This document shows, piece by piece, positions 36,249-46,202 of a stretch of 64,000 nt of DNA (position 1 is its first letter; every line of letters begins with the position of its first letter). Below the pieces are notes generated by a model. The model had not been told where the DNA came from. It searched no databases and saw only the letters and a list, made by a program, of their open reading frames with translations. The translations under genes were made by a program, and so were the position numbers. Source of the DNA: a bacterium (lineage in GTDB: Bacteria; Bacteroidota; Ignavibacteria; Kapaibacteriales; UBA2268); assembly GCA_024711295.1 (NCBI GenBank), contig JANJTB010000035.1, forward strand, positions 1 to 64,000, given 5' to 3'.

Positions 36249-37475
36249 TTATCTCCGTGGTACTTGTTCGAGTGTTAGTTTTTTATTAAAAGTTTTATTG
36301 TTACGAATTATCGTAAAAGTGACTTGATCACCCGTTTGTTTATCACCGACACCAATATAATAATCTTCGAGTTTTGTAACTTTATATCCATCTACTTCGA
36401 TTATTATGTCCCCAAGTTCAATCCCTGCTTTTTCGGCAGGTGAATTCCTCTGCATTCCAAATACAACAACACCTTCCGTATTATCAACCTTTATCATTCT
36501 TGCCATCTGTTCATCCAGGAGTCTGGGCTCAATTCCGGTATAATAATCTCTGTCAATTGCTTTTTTGGATTTAATAATATCAACAATTTTCTTAACACGA
36601 TTAATAGGAATCGAAAAACCTATGCCAATACTTCCAGCACCTCTATTGCCCTGTGATGTAGAATATATAATTGTATTCATCCCAATTACCTCGCCAAGGG
36701 AGTTAATTAGTGGGCCTCCTGAGTTGCCTGAACTGATTGCTGCATCAGTCTGAACCATTCCACGATAAATTCTGTTGTATGGTTGGTCTTCGTGCAATAA
36801 ATTTACATTATTATTTGAAACCACCCCAACAGTTACTGTGGGTTTTGCATTAATATCAAAGAGTCCAAACGGATTTCCAAAAGCAATAACCCACTCTCCG
36901 ATAATTAAATCATCAGAATTTCCTAATTTTAAATATGGAAGATTTTTAGCATCAATTTTGAGTAGGGCGACGTCGGAAACCATATCTGAGCCAATAATCT
37001 CTGCATCATACTTAGTACCATTTGTCATTGTAATAACAATTTTGGATGCATTACCAGCAACATGGTGATTGGTAAGGATATAACCATCAGGTGATATTAT
37101 AAATCCTGAGCCCAAACCTCTTACTTCATATTGTTTAGTTCTACGACCGGCATTGTCTCCGTAAAATCTTCGAAAGAACTGATTAAAAAATGGGTCATCA
37201 AAAAAAGGATCCCTTACTACGACTTGTCTGACTTCAGTCACATTGATACCCACAATCGCAGGACTACAATCAGCTATTGCCCGTGTTATTGCATTTTGTC
37301 TCGTGTTATATATTTCATCATTATTTTTTTTGATTTGATTAATTTCTTGAGAGTTCAAAGCTAAATCATTTTCAGAATTTTCATAAATTCTTGTATTATC
37401 ATCTTCTGAAGCGATACAAGAGTTTAAATTTAATAGTGCAAAAAAAACAATTATAAAATTAAAGAATTTAAACAT
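36249..37475 (-). CDS. DegP/DegQ (HtrA) family serine protease, probable lipoprotein
   Basis: A 408-residue periplasmic or membrane-anchored protease. The N-terminus [14 protein letters not shown] gives a lipobox with Cys20, so it is likely a lipoprotein. The trypsin-like domain has the triad His in ILTNHHVAG, Asp in [10 protein letters not shown] and Ser in [12 protein letters not shown]. One PDZ domain follows ([32 protein letters not shown]); DegP has two, so this is DegS/HtrA-sized. It degrades or refolds damaged envelope proteins. The lptB start follows after one base, linking envelope quality control with LPS export. A plausible start is the ATG at 37475. Confidence 0.92.
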   Translation of the reverse strand: MFKFFNFIIVFFALLNLNSCIASEDDNTRIYENSENDLALNSQEINQIKKNNDEIYNTRQNAITRAIADCSPAIVGINVTEVRQVVVRDPFFDDPFFNQFFRRFYGDNAGRRTKQYEVRGLGSGFIISPDGYILTNHHVAGNASKIVITMTNGTKYDAEIIGSDMVSDVALLKIDAKNLPYLKLGNSDDLIIGEWVIAFGNPFGLFDINAKPTVTVGVVSNNNVNLLHEDQPYNRIYRGMVQTDAAISSGNSGGPLINSLGEVIGMNTIIYSTSQGNRGAGSIGIGFSIPINRVKKIVDIIKSKKAIDRDYYTGIEPRLLDEQMARMIKVDNTEGVVVFGMQRNSPAEKAGIELGDIIIEVDGYKVTKLEDYYIGVGDKQTGDQVTFTIIRNNKTFNKKLTLEQVPRR

Positions 37476-37613
37476 ATTTTTGTAACCTGTTTTAATTCAA
37501 AAAATAATTTCAATTTTAATTAGTTATTTTCGTAATTATAAAGATTATACGAAACACACGATCAAAAAGACGAAGTAATAATAAAAGAATTTGTTGGCAA
37601 TTTTACGGTATTA

Positions 37614-40121
37614 ATGAGCAAAGTAGTAAAAATAGCAATTCCGGTCCCTACAGACCAGTTATATACTTATACGATTTCAGATGATGAAGTTAATTATATT
37701 GGCAAGAGAGCTTTAGTTGAATTTGGGCCTCGCTTGCTTACTGGAATAATTGTAGCTGATGAGAATTTACCTGTTGTACGTGAATTAAAACACGTTATAG
37801 AAATATTGGATGCAATTCCTGCATTTTCTAATGCCTTGTTGAGACTAACAAGGTGGATTTCAGAATATTACATGTGTTCTTGGGGAGAAACCCTCAAAGC
37901 TGCTACACCACCGTCAATGTCTCCTGAAACCCAAATTAGGGTAAAAGTTCTCAAAGTGCCAAGTACTTCAGATTTTACCAGAATGCGTCAAAGAAGTCCA
38001 TTAAGAGCTGAAGTTTTGAACTACTTGTCAACGCACGAAGATACGATAAGCATATCAACAATTGAAAAAAAACTTAATAATAAGAATGTCCATTCAGCAA
38101 TATATGCTCTCGAAAGGCTGGGTTATCTCGAAACCAAAAGAGTTTTAAAAAAGGAAGCAAGCCTTAAGAAAATAAAATGTTTGCAAGTTGCTAAACATCT
38201 GATCAATGATGATACCAGGTTGCATCAAATATTAGACAAACTTGAAGCAGGCTCTCCAATACGTGCCCGTTTATTCAGTTATGTTTACATGAAGAATAAA
38301 CTTAATGAATATCCTGTTGTCAAGACCTCAATCACAGCTACACAAAGTAACCATTCACATCTGAAATATTTAGTTGACAAAAATTTGCTTCAAACAATTG
38401 AAATTGAATCAAGCAAAAAGAATAGTGATGACAAAAATAATTTGGGTAAAGGTGACGAATCTTCTTTAGAGCTTACTCAAGAGCAAAATGCTTGCTTAAA
38501 TATTATCAGCCAGTCCATTAATGACGAGATTAATAAAACTTATCTATTGCATGGAATTACAGGTTCAGGCAAAACCCTTGTTTACATACAGCTTATTAGG
38601 AAGACTATTGAATTAGGTAAGTCAGTTTTAATTTTGGTTCCGGAAATTTCATTGACACCACAATTGATAGACAGGTTCACCTCAACATTTGGAAGTCAAA
38701 TATCTGTTCTTCATTCAAAAATGACAGATGCTGAGAGGTATGAGTCCTGGAAAAATATCCATAATGGAAAGATAAGAATAGCTCTTGGAGTTAGATCAGC
38801 AATTTTTGCACCTCTACATAACTTAGGTTTGGTTATTGTAGATGAAGAACATGATTCATCATATAAGCAAGAAGCCCCTTCACCCAGGTATAATGCTCGT
38901 GATGCTGCTGTAATTCGTGGAGTTTTTGAAAATGCAGTCGTGGTACTTGGTTCTGCAACTCCATCGCTTGAGTCAATGTTTAATGCTAAGACTGAAAAAT
39001 ATGAGCTCTTACAAATAAATCAACGAGCCGATGGTGCTAACCTCCCGGAAGTTACTATCGTTGATATGTGCAATATTACAAAAAAAGGTCAATCAAAAAG
39101 CTCATTTTCAAAAATAATGCTCGAGAAAATTCAAGCTGCAGTTAATAAGAACGAAGGTGTGATCATTTTGCAGAATCGAAGGGGTTACTCAACGAGTGTA
39201 AGATGTACATCATGCAGCCATGTGCCAGAGTGTAAAAACTGCTCAATCAAACTTACATATCATAAGTTACGCGACCAACTGAAATGTCACTATTGCGGTT
39301 ATACAACCAAAATACCTCAACATTGTCCTGAGTGTAATAATAAAAAATATGAATTAATCGGATTTGGTACCCAGAGAGTTGAAGATGAACTCGAAAACTT
39401 GATTGAAGTTAATAACTCAAAAGCTAATGTAGCTAGACTGGATAACGATACAACTTCAAAAAAAGGCAGCCAACGAAAAATACTCCAGAATTTTGCTCAG
39501 GGCAAAACTGACATTTTAGTTGGAACTCAAATGATTGCCAAGGGATTAGATTTTGAGAGAGTGTCATTGGTAGGTGTAGTAAATGCTGATATTCAACTTT
39601 ATTTGCCTGATTTCAGAGCCGTTGAGCGTACATTCCAATTGCTTACTCAAGTATCTGGAAGGGCAGGTAGGAAAAAAGGCCAAAAAGGTGAAGTTGTAAT
39701 TCAATCATTCAGTCCTGAAAATCCTGCAATAAAATTTGCAAAAGAGCATGATTATTACAAGTTTTATGAGCAAGAGATTTTGATCAGAGAAAAAGCAAAT
39801 TATCCTCCTTTTGCTAGATTTGTATTAATTGAATTTTATGGTAAAGAAGAAAACCTTGTTTCAAATTATGCTTCCGCTTTCTATGGGTTGCTTCCCAAGA
39901 ATGAAGAATATGCCGAAATATTGGGTCCAATACTTCCTGCTTTATCAAAAATGAATAATTATCACAGAAGAATTATTATCATAAAAAATATCAAGAAGTT
40001 TGATAAATCCGGTGTAAAACTCAGAAAAATGTTAAGATCTTCCTTACTTGATTTTAAACTAAATATATCTCAAACCGGTGTGATGATGAAAATTGATATT
40101 GATTCTCATTCCACAATTTAA
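37614..40121 (+). CDS. priA: Primosomal protein N' (replication restart helicase PriA)
   Basis: An 835-residue superfamily 2 helicase that reloads the replisome at stalled forks. The N-terminal DNA-binding part is recognisable (KIAIPVPTDQLYTYTI, RLTRWISEYYMCSWGETLKAATP). Walker A is GITGSGKTLVYIQ, Walker B DEEHDSSYKQEAPSPRYNARD, and the two-zinc cysteine cluster is present (CTSCSHVPECKNC, CHYCGY, HCPECNNKKYE). Helicase motifs V and VI read VGTQMIAKGLDFERV and VSGRAGR. The start ATG at 37614 fits known N-termini. The following gene starts 4 bases after the stop, so a priA-phosphatase-OMP operon is likely. Confidence 0.96.
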   Translation: MSKVVKIAIPVPTDQLYTYTISDDEVNYIGKRALVEFGPRLLTGIIVADENLPVVRELKHVIEILDAIPAFSNALLRLTRWISEYYMCSWGETLKAATPPSMSPETQIRVKVLKVPSTSDFTRMRQRSPLRAEVLNYLSTHEDTISISTIEKKLNNKNVHSAIYALERLGYLETKRVLKKEASLKKIKCLQVAKHLINDDTRLHQILDKLEAGSPIRARLFSYVYMKNKLNEYPVVKTSITATQSNHSHLKYLVDKNLLQTIEIESSKKNSDDKNNLGKGDESSLELTQEQNACLNIISQSINDEINKTYLLHGITGSGKTLVYIQLIRKTIELGKSVLILVPEISLTPQLIDRFTSTFGSQISVLHSKMTDAERYESWKNIHNGKIRIALGVRSAIFAPLHNLGLVIVDEEHDSSYKQEAPSPRYNARDAAVIRGVFENAVVVLGSATPSLESMFNAKTEKYELLQINQRADGANLPEVTIVDMCNITKKGQSKSSFSKIMLEKIQAAVNKNEGVIILQNRRGYSTSVRCTSCSHVPECKNCSIKLTYHKLRDQLKCHYCGYTTKIPQHCPECNNKKYELIGFGTQRVEDELENLIEVNNSKANVARLDNDTTSKKGSQRKILQNFAQGKTDILVGTQMIAKGLDFERVSLVGVVNADIQLYLPDFRAVERTFQLLTQVSGRAGRKKGQKGEVVIQSFSPENPAIKFAKEHDYYKFYEQEILIREKANYPPFARFVLIEFYGKEENLVSNYASAFYGLLPKNEEYAEILGPILPALSKMNNYHRRIIIIKNIKKFDKSGVKLRKMLRSSLLDFKLNISQTGVMMKIDIDSHSTI

Positions 40122-40134
40122 CTATATGTACTCA

Positions 40135-40869
40135 ATGAAAAATATTAATATATTATATATAAGCATTTGCGTTCTTGTATTTAACTTTTCAATCACTTTT
40201 TCAAATGATTTTAAAACACTGGACGAAAAAGTTGAATATTATAAAAATCTTTTCAATGTAGAATGTGCTAATCAAAAAATCACAGACAATTTCGGTAATG
40301 GAAATGATAAATTTTATGGTACCCGAAATATGAGACCAATTCTTCACGGAATTGCGTATAGGGGAGGTGCTAACAACTTTTATCACAAAGATAATAAAAG
40401 AGATAATCACAATCCATTACCTGAAGATGGTTTAACTAATTTGTGTCTAAATGGTTTCTCTAATTCAGTTTATCTCTATGCCACAAATTTCAAGTCATCA
40501 AAAACAGATATTTCCAAAGATGGTAAAACTCTTAAATATATCCAAAAGTCTGGTAATTCCAAAGAAGAGCTGAATTTACTTTTTACTATGATTTTGAATG
40601 CCGTAAACAACCCCCAAATGGGCCCGATTTACTTGCATTGCTGGAATGGATGGCATCAATCTGGATATGTTTCATCGGCTATTTTAATGCAATTTTGCGG
40701 GTTATCAAATGAAGAAGCTTATCAATATTGGCTTGATAATACAGATGGAGTGAATAAGGGTTATGATAATGTTAAAAGCATGGTCAAAAATTTTAAAAAG
40801 CTTGATAATTTCAGCATACCGGATTCAGTCAAATCATTGATATGTCCTTGCATTAAGAAGAATAAATAA
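40135..40869 (+). CDS. Secreted dual-specificity-phosphatase-like protein with CX5Q active-site loop
   Basis: About 245 residues, with a signal peptide (NINILYISICVLVFNFSITFS), so exported. The fold is suggested by a DSP-like layout: GIAYRGGANN (as in RGGQP/RGSR segments), PEDGLTNLCLNGFSNSVYL, and the P-loop-like IYLHCWNGWHQSGYVSSAILM, followed by FCGLSNEEAYQYWLDNTDGVN. In classical enzymes the loop is HC-x5-R-(S/T); here the cysteine is present but the arginine position is Gln. The start at 40135 is chosen because the signal peptide follows; ATG 40126 (MYS...) is the alternative. Its stop overlaps the next start (TAATG), so the OMP downstream is translationally coupled. It is probably a degenerate or altered-substrate enzyme. 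Confidence 0.7.
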   Translation: MKNINILYISICVLVFNFSITFSNDFKTLDEKVEYYKNLFNVECANQKITDNFGNGNDKFYGTRNMRPILHGIAYRGGANNFYHKDNKRDNHNPLPEDGLTNLCLNGFSNSVYLYATNFKSSKTDISKDGKTLKYIQKSGNSKEELNLLFTMILNAVNNPQMGPIYLHCWNGWHQSGYVSSAILMQFCGLSNEEAYQYWLDNTDGVNKGYDNVKSMVKNFKKLDNFSIPDSVKSLICPCIKKNK

Positions 40870-42491
40870 TGTTCCTCAATAAATTTCAATCGTTTATTAT
40901 AGTCATTGCATTTTTAGCAATTAACAGAGTTGACATATTTTCGAGCGAAATAAAGGTACGAAATATCAATTTCGATAAACGAAATGTTTTTGACGATAAA
41001 GACAAAGACCATTTCTTTGCCTCAAAATTTTTGAACTTCTTTCACACAACTACACAAGATTTCATTATTGAAGATGAATTGCTCTTTAGCGAAGGAGATT
41101 TCATTGATATTGATTTATTAACCGAAACAGAGAGAAATTTGCGTAGAACTAATTTATTTACCTATGCAAATATTGAAATTGACAGCGTCGGTGATAATTT
41201 ATATGATGTATTTGTGGTTACAAAAGATAGGTGGTCTTTATATCCTGCTATATTATTCGGCTCAGGTGGAGGAGTTACAAATTATGGCGCAAGAGTTCAA
41301 GAGTTTAATTTATTTGGTACTGGCACAGCTGTAAGTGTTGAAGCGCTTAATCGAAGTGAAAATGACATCGGTTGGCAAGGATTTGCTTCAATTGAAAAAC
41401 AAAGAATTTTACGAACAGAATTGACATTCTATGGAGCATTACAAGCCAATAAATATAAAACAATTCAGTATTTAAATCTATATAAACCATACAGAACACT
41501 TGAAACGGAATTCTCTTATGGATTATTTGGCTTAAATTCCTTTGGCGATGACTTTGTCTTTTCTAATGATGGAACATATCTATTGGCACCATATAATGAG
41601 ACCCGTGCACAAATGTTCTTTAGCAAATCTTGGAGAAAAACAGACCGGATATTTGCAAGTGGTATGGTTGAATATCATCAAGTAAAAAGACCAAACGAAA
41701 TCACTCGTCAGGTTTTTGATAATTCTGGTAAACTCTTACTTATGTTTTCTTCGGTATCGCAGAAATTTTATCTGTCTGAAAAAGTAAACTATTACCATAT
41801 AGACGACATGATTGTTGGTGGCTATGGTTCTGCCACTTTAGGAAAAATATTTTCTATAGGCAGTAATGGGGAGGACAGATATTATGTTGCTGCTCAGGGT
41901 GAAGCCTCGTATTATAATGGCACGTCCTATTTATTCGGACAACTTACGGGAGCAAGTGCTTTCAGCCAATCAACTGCTTCATATACTTATCAGGAATTTT
42001 TAGGATTAGGATTTGTTAAGGTAACTTCCGGCTTAGTTCTCGCGGCAAGGTTCCGACAGCAAACTGCATGGAACTGGAGTGCATTCAGGCAGCTTATTAT
42101 TGATAATGATATTGGGTTAAGGGGATTTGAAGCAAATAAATTAAGCGGGGAAAATAGAATTATCTCAAATGTTGAATTTAGATATTTCCCAGATATACCT
42201 ATTTGGTTTGTAAATTTTTCAGGTGTTGCTTTTTGGGATATTGGAACAGTTTGGAATCAGGATAAACAATTGTTCGATACCAAATTTTATAATGCAGCGG
42301 GACTCGGTTTAAGATTCCATTTTACTAAATCAAGTTCTCCAAGTCATACTCTAAGAGTTGATTTTGCATATAACATTACCGATGGAAAGTTCGGTGGCAT
42401 CGTATTTTCTTCGAAACAATTATTCTCTGCATTTGGTAACCACGACTTCAAACTACCGGAAATATTTGGTAGCATAATTGATTTGGAATAA
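40869..42491 (+). CDS. BamA-superfamily outer membrane beta-barrel protein with one POTRA-like domain
   Basis: A 540-residue protein with a signal peptide (SFIIVIAFLAINRVDIFSSE). Residues ~55-120 form a POTRA-like module (FIIEDELLFSEGDFIDIDLLTETERNLRRTNLFTYANIEI), then VFVVTKDRWSLYPAILFGSGGGVTNYG begins the barrel, rich in alternating aromatic strands. The VRGF-like motif is IGLRGFEANKLSGENRIISNVEFRYFP near residue 417. This arrangement matches Omp85-type translocators. Start and stop of the previous gene overlap (TAATG). A natural inference is that the OMP handles the secreted phosphatase-like partner or that the two act in one envelope pathway; this is untested. Confidence 0.8.
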   Translation: MFLNKFQSFIIVIAFLAINRVDIFSSEIKVRNINFDKRNVFDDKDKDHFFASKFLNFFHTTTQDFIIEDELLFSEGDFIDIDLLTETERNLRRTNLFTYANIEIDSVGDNLYDVFVVTKDRWSLYPAILFGSGGGVTNYGARVQEFNLFGTGTAVSVEALNRSENDIGWQGFASIEKQRILRTELTFYGALQANKYKTIQYLNLYKPYRTLETEFSYGLFGLNSFGDDFVFSNDGTYLLAPYNETRAQMFFSKSWRKTDRIFASGMVEYHQVKRPNEITRQVFDNSGKLLLMFSSVSQKFYLSEKVNYYHIDDMIVGGYGSATLGKIFSIGSNGEDRYYVAAQGEASYYNGTSYLFGQLTGASAFSQSTASYTYQEFLGLGFVKVTSGLVLAARFRQQTAWNWSAFRQLIIDNDIGLRGFEANKLSGENRIISNVEFRYFPDIPIWFVNFSGVAFWDIGTVWNQDKQLFDTKFYNAAGLGLRFHFTKSSSPSHTLRVDFAYNITDGKFGGIVFSSKQLFSAFGNHDFKLPEIFGSIIDLE

Positions 42492-42496
42492 AAGTA

Positions 42497-42850
42497 TTAG
42501 TGAAGTAAGTCTTTAAAAATTAATTTCAATGCATCGTTTTCGCTTTCTAAGTAAGCTTTCCCTTTAAATCTAATTATTGGGGTTTTTATCAAGTATGGAT
42601 ATTCTAATAATACTTTTTCGACATCGAACACCATGAATTTCAGGTTTAATTTTTTATATTCCTTTGACTCAATATCTAATAATTCTTCCAAAGCAATTGA
42701 TTTAGATATGTTATTTAATTCACCCTGAGAGAGTGGTTTTTGATTTAAATCCAAGAAATGAAACTTAATGCCTCTTTCTTTCAGAAATCTACTTACTTTT
42801 TGTGTTGCTCTGCACTTAAGAGTTCCAACTAACTGTATCTGGTCAGCCAT
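42497..42850 (-). CDS. ArsC/Spx-like thioredoxin-fold protein
   Basis: A 117-residue ArsC-family protein (arsenate reductase / Spx / YffB fold). The N-terminal strand and helix GTLKCRATQKVSRFLKERGIKFHFLDL carry a single active-site Cys (C-R-A-T) rather than CxxC, and TPIIRFKGKAYLESE is the cis-proline region (TP) of the fold. It probably is a thiol-disulfide or glutaredoxin-like reductase or a regulator of the Spx type. True arsenate reductases in this family have RCS arginine residues that I cannot confirm here. It is transcribed alone, between two plus-strand genes. Confidence 0.75.
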   Translation of the reverse strand: MADQIQLVGTLKCRATQKVSRFLKERGIKFHFLDLNQKPLSQGELNNISKSIALEELLDIESKEYKKLNLKFMVFDVEKVLLEYPYLIKTPIIRFKGKAYLESENDALKLIFKDLLH

Positions 42851-42904
42851 AATGTTTTTTTTATATATTGTAATATACTGAAAATGACTATTTTAAGTCT
42901 TATT

Positions 42905-42912
42905 TATTTTTG
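42905..42912 (+). promoter_or_regulatory. Candidate -7 box of rarA
   Basis: TATTTTTG matches TAnnTTTG and lies 32 bases before the ATG at 42945. No good -33 element. Confidence 0.4.
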
Positions 42913-42944
42913 TTAATAATGATTTGAATTAGATTCAATAAAAT

Positions 42945-44231
42945 ATGAATAATATTGCAAAACCTTTGGCTGAAAGAATGAGGCCAACTAGTTTGGATTG
43001 TTTTTTTGGGCAAGAGCATCTTACCAAAAAAAACGCTCCATTAAGAATTGCTTTCGATAACCAAAACTTTCACTCCATGATTTTTTGGGGACCTCCTGGT
43101 GTTGGTAAAACCACTCTTGCACATCTGATATCTAAATCAGGCACTTATAATTTTATTAGAATTTCAGCGGTAGAAGCCGGTGTCAGAGATTTAAGGAAAA
43201 TCATTTCAGAAGCAGAAAATCTATTAGAAAATAAAATAAAAACTCTATTGTTTATTGACGAAATACACAGGTTTAATAAATCACAGCAGGATTCATTATT
43301 ACATTCAGTAGAATCAGGAATTATTACTTTAATAGGTGCTACTACCGAAAATCCTTCGTTCGAAGTAAACTCAGCATTATTATCAAGATGCAGGGTTTAC
43401 AAGCTTAATGAACTAGATCTCAATGCTATCAAAAATATTATTGATTACTCAATTACCAATGATGAATTGCTGTCAAAATACAAAATAATTATCGATGATT
43501 ACAATTTAATTTATAAGTTATGCGGAGGGGATGCTAGGGGAGCATTAAATACAATTGAAGCTGCTTTTAATTTCTCTGATAAATCAAGGAATGAAATTAA
43601 AATTTCACAGGAACTATTGGAAAAAGCTGTTTTGCAAAGAATTCCAATGTACGACAAACAAGGAGAGTCTCACTATGATACAATTTCAGCATTTATCAAA
43701 TCTATGAGAGGTTCTGATCCCGACGCAGCAATTTTCTGGCTTGCTAAGATGATTGAGAGCGGCGAAGACCCTAAATTTATAGCTAGGAGGATGGTTATTT
43801 TTGCTAGTGAAGATATTGGCAATGCAGACACAAATGCTTTGAATGTTGCAGTGAACGTATTTAATGCCGTAAACTTAATTGGACTACCAGAGTGTAGAAT
43901 AAATTTAGCTCAGGGTGTTATTTATTTAAGCTCTGCTCCTAAATCAAATGCATCATACCTGGCTATAGATTCTGCTTTGAGTGATATTCGTGCCGGTGTT
44001 GACACAAGTGTACCACTACATTTAAGAAATGCTCCTACAAAGCTAATGAAAACTGAAGGATACGGTAAGGATTACAAATATCCCCATGATTACGAAAATC
44101 ACTTTGTTGTGGAAAATTATTTTCCGGTCAGTTTTTCAAAGCAATATTACTTTCCAACTGACGAAGGCATCGAAAGCAAAATTAAACAGAGATTAAGTAA
44201 ATTATGGAGCAACAAAAAGAAGAGTGACTAA
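42945..44231 (+). CDS. rarA: Replication-associated recombination protein A (MgsA/RarA), AAA+ ATPase
   Basis: A 428-residue AAA+ protein of the clamp-loader-like family that acts at stalled forks. Walker A is WGPPGVGKTTLAHLI, Walker B LLFIDEIHRFNKSQQD, sensor 1 IGATTENPSFEVNSALLSRC, and the sensor 2 region is CGGDARGALNTIE. The C-terminal tetramerisation part includes GSDPDAAIFWLAKMIESGEDP and FASEDIGNADTNAL, specific to RarA/WRNIP1. The start and family length are normal. Its stop overlaps the stop of obg (convergent, 4 bases), with no room for a terminator. Confidence 0.96.
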   Translation: MNNIAKPLAERMRPTSLDCFFGQEHLTKKNAPLRIAFDNQNFHSMIFWGPPGVGKTTLAHLISKSGTYNFIRISAVEAGVRDLRKIISEAENLLENKIKTLLFIDEIHRFNKSQQDSLLHSVESGIITLIGATTENPSFEVNSALLSRCRVYKLNELDLNAIKNIIDYSITNDELLSKYKIIIDDYNLIYKLCGGDARGALNTIEAAFNFSDKSRNEIKISQELLEKAVLQRIPMYDKQGESHYDTISAFIKSMRGSDPDAAIFWLAKMIESGEDPKFIARRMVIFASEDIGNADTNALNVAVNVFNAVNLIGLPECRINLAQGVIYLSSAPKSNASYLAIDSALSDIRAGVDTSVPLHLRNAPTKLMKTEGYGKDYKYPHDYENHFVVENYFPVSFSKQYYFPTDEGIESKIKQRLSKLWSNKKKSD

Positions 44232-45241
44232 TTTTCAGATCCCTCACTTTCTTTGACTTCACTGTAATAATTCCACATTAAGAACTTAAGTTCATCAATG
44301 TTCATATTCATTACGGAAGATATAAACAGTAATGGAGTATTTTTTTCACCAAAATTTAATTTTTTAAGAATATGCAAATCGGATTCTGATAAAATGTCGC
44401 ATTTGCTAATGCATATAATTCTTTTCTTGAAAATCATATCAGGATTGTAGGTTTCGAGCTCATTCAGTAGTACTTTATAGTCGTTAACCATGTCCTCACT
44501 TTCCGCAGAAATAAGGAATACCAAAACATTGCATCTGTCAACATGTCTCAAAAATTGTGCGCCAAGACCTTTCCCATCAGAGGCACCTTCAATCAAACCG
44601 GGTATATCCGCAACAGTAAACGATTTTTCATGTGATAAATAAACAATACCCAGGTTTGGCACTAGTGTTGTGAATGGATAATCTGCAATTTTAGGTTTTG
44701 CTGCTGAAATAACGGAAATTAATGTAGATTTTCCGGCATTTGGCATTCCCACAAGACCAATATCAGCTAGAAGCTTTAATTCCAAAACAAGGTTAGATTC
44801 TTCACCCGGTAATCCGGGATTAGCGTTTCTGGGTGCCTGATTTGTTGCAGTAGTAAACATAGCATTACCCCATCCACCATTTCCGCCCTTACAGACTATA
44901 AATTCCTGATTTTCAAATGACAAATCTGCGAGTATTTCCTCAAATTCATTTTTGATTATTGTACCCATAGGCACTTTTATTATAACATCCTTACCTGCTT
45001 TTCCCGACATTAGTTTTCTTCCGCCATGTTGACCGTTGTCAGCAATAAAATGACGTTTATATTTAAAGTCAACCAATGTATTAATGTGTCGCGATGCTCT
45101 AATTACAATATTACCGCCTTTGCCTCCATTTCCACCATCTGGTCCGCCTTTTGGAACGTATTTTTCTTTTCTGAATGAAATGTGACCATTTCCACCATCT
45201 CCGGCTTTCACGTAAATTGCTGCTATATCTACAAATTTCAT
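44228..45241 (-). CDS. obg: GTPase Obg
   Basis: A 337-residue ribosome-assembly GTPase. The N-terminal glycine-rich Obg fold contains VKAGDGGNGHISFRKEKYVPKGGPDGGNGGKGG. The G domain has G1 GMPNAGKSTL, G2 DYPFTTL, G3 DIPGLIEGASDGKGLG, and G4 at ISKCD (NKxD-type, here SKCD). The C-terminus is short and acidic (EVKESEGSEN), without the OCT domain. It follows hslO by 9 bases and is the last gene of pfk-hslO-obg; it converges with rarA. Confidence 0.96.
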   Translation of the reverse strand: MKFVDIAAIYVKAGDGGNGHISFRKEKYVPKGGPDGGNGGKGGNIVIRASRHINTLVDFKYKRHFIADNGQHGGRKLMSGKAGKDVIIKVPMGTIIKNEFEEILADLSFENQEFIVCKGGNGGWGNAMFTTATNQAPRNANPGLPGEESNLVLELKLLADIGLVGMPNAGKSTLISVISAAKPKIADYPFTTLVPNLGIVYLSHEKSFTVADIPGLIEGASDGKGLGAQFLRHVDRCNVLVFLISAESEDMVNDYKVLLNELETYNPDMIFKKRIICISKCDILSESDLHILKKLNFGEKNTPLLFISSVMNMNIDELKFLMWNYYSEVKESEGSEN

Positions 45242-45250
45242 TTATTATTC

Positions 45251-46153
45251 CTAGTTATTTTTTGCTATTAATTGCTCTTTAATCGAAGCGAAATCATTGT
45301 CATCAAAATAGTAATGTTTATTGCAATAATGACATACAAGCTCATTTTGGTTAGCATTTTGCATTTCGATTATATTGTTCAAACCCAAAGTAAGAATTCT
45401 ACTTGTAAAACTATCCTTCGAACAACGACAAAAGAAATCTACTTGTGTACTATTTATTAAATCAAACTCAAAAGGTAGTATTTTTTTTAATATTTGTTGG
45501 GGGTTCAGTCCATCAGAGAGTAATTCAGTAAGACGTGGAAGATTACTCAGTACTGAAAATATTTCCAATATTTCAATGTCCTTATGTCCTGGAAGTGCCT
45601 GTAATATCAAACCACCTGATTCGAGTATTAATCCATTATCATCAACTATGGAATCAAGTATTACTGCTGTAGGTACCTGCTCAGACTGGTTGTAGTAAAA
45701 CGCTAAATCAGTTGCAATATCACCTTTATGAAGCTCTACTATTCCGGTTATAGGTTCAGCACGGTTATACAAAATTCTTGAAACTCTCAAGACTCCTTCG
45801 CCTAATGGAGTATTAAAGTCTGTTATTTCACTTGTACTATCTTTAAAATCTACAAAACCACGTACTTCACCTATCTGAAGTGCTTCTGCATAGACTTTCT
45901 TAATTGGTCCGGTTCCATCGAAATCCAATACAACTCTTTCTTCGCCTTTTAAAAATGAAGCTGCTAATGATGCACCTGAGAGCGATTTTGCCAATATAAC
46001 AGCCGATACATCATCTAAACTATGATTCAATTGTGCAGTTTGTGCTGTTTTTGTATTCTTTACGCAGGAGACTCTAAAATGTCCGTTCTTGGATAATACC
46101 CTTACACATCTGTCTCTAAGCTGTATGCTTTTCTTGATTTTCTCTATATCCAT
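45251..46153 (-). CDS. hslO: Redox-regulated chaperone Hsp33
   Basis: A 300-residue holdase activated by oxidation. The N-terminal part has RVLSKNGHFRVSCVKNT and TDFNTPLGEGVLRVSR, and the C-terminal zinc redox switch is Cys242-x-Cys244 in FFCRCSKD and Cys274-x2-Cys277 in LVCHYCNKHY, spacing CXC-X29-CXXC as in the family. Zinc release under oxidative or heat stress unfolds the linker and exposes binding surfaces. It is 49 bases downstream of pfk and 9 upstream of obg, consistent with an operon. Confidence 0.95.
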   Translation of the reverse strand: MDIEKIKKSIQLRDRCVRVLSKNGHFRVSCVKNTKTAQTAQLNHSLDDVSAVILAKSLSGASLAASFLKGEERVVLDFDGTGPIKKVYAEALQIGEVRGFVDFKDSTSEITDFNTPLGEGVLRVSRILYNRAEPITGIVELHKGDIATDLAFYYNQSEQVPTAVILDSIVDDNGLILESGGLILQALPGHKDIEILEIFSVLSNLPRLTELLSDGLNPQQILKKILPFEFDLINSTQVDFFCRCSKDSFTSRILTLGLNNIIEMQNANQNELVCHYCNKHYYFDDNDFASIKEQLIAKNN

Positions 46154-46202
46154 AATTAATATTTGTGCTAATCTTCATTTACAAAAAATATAAGACGATT
46201 AA

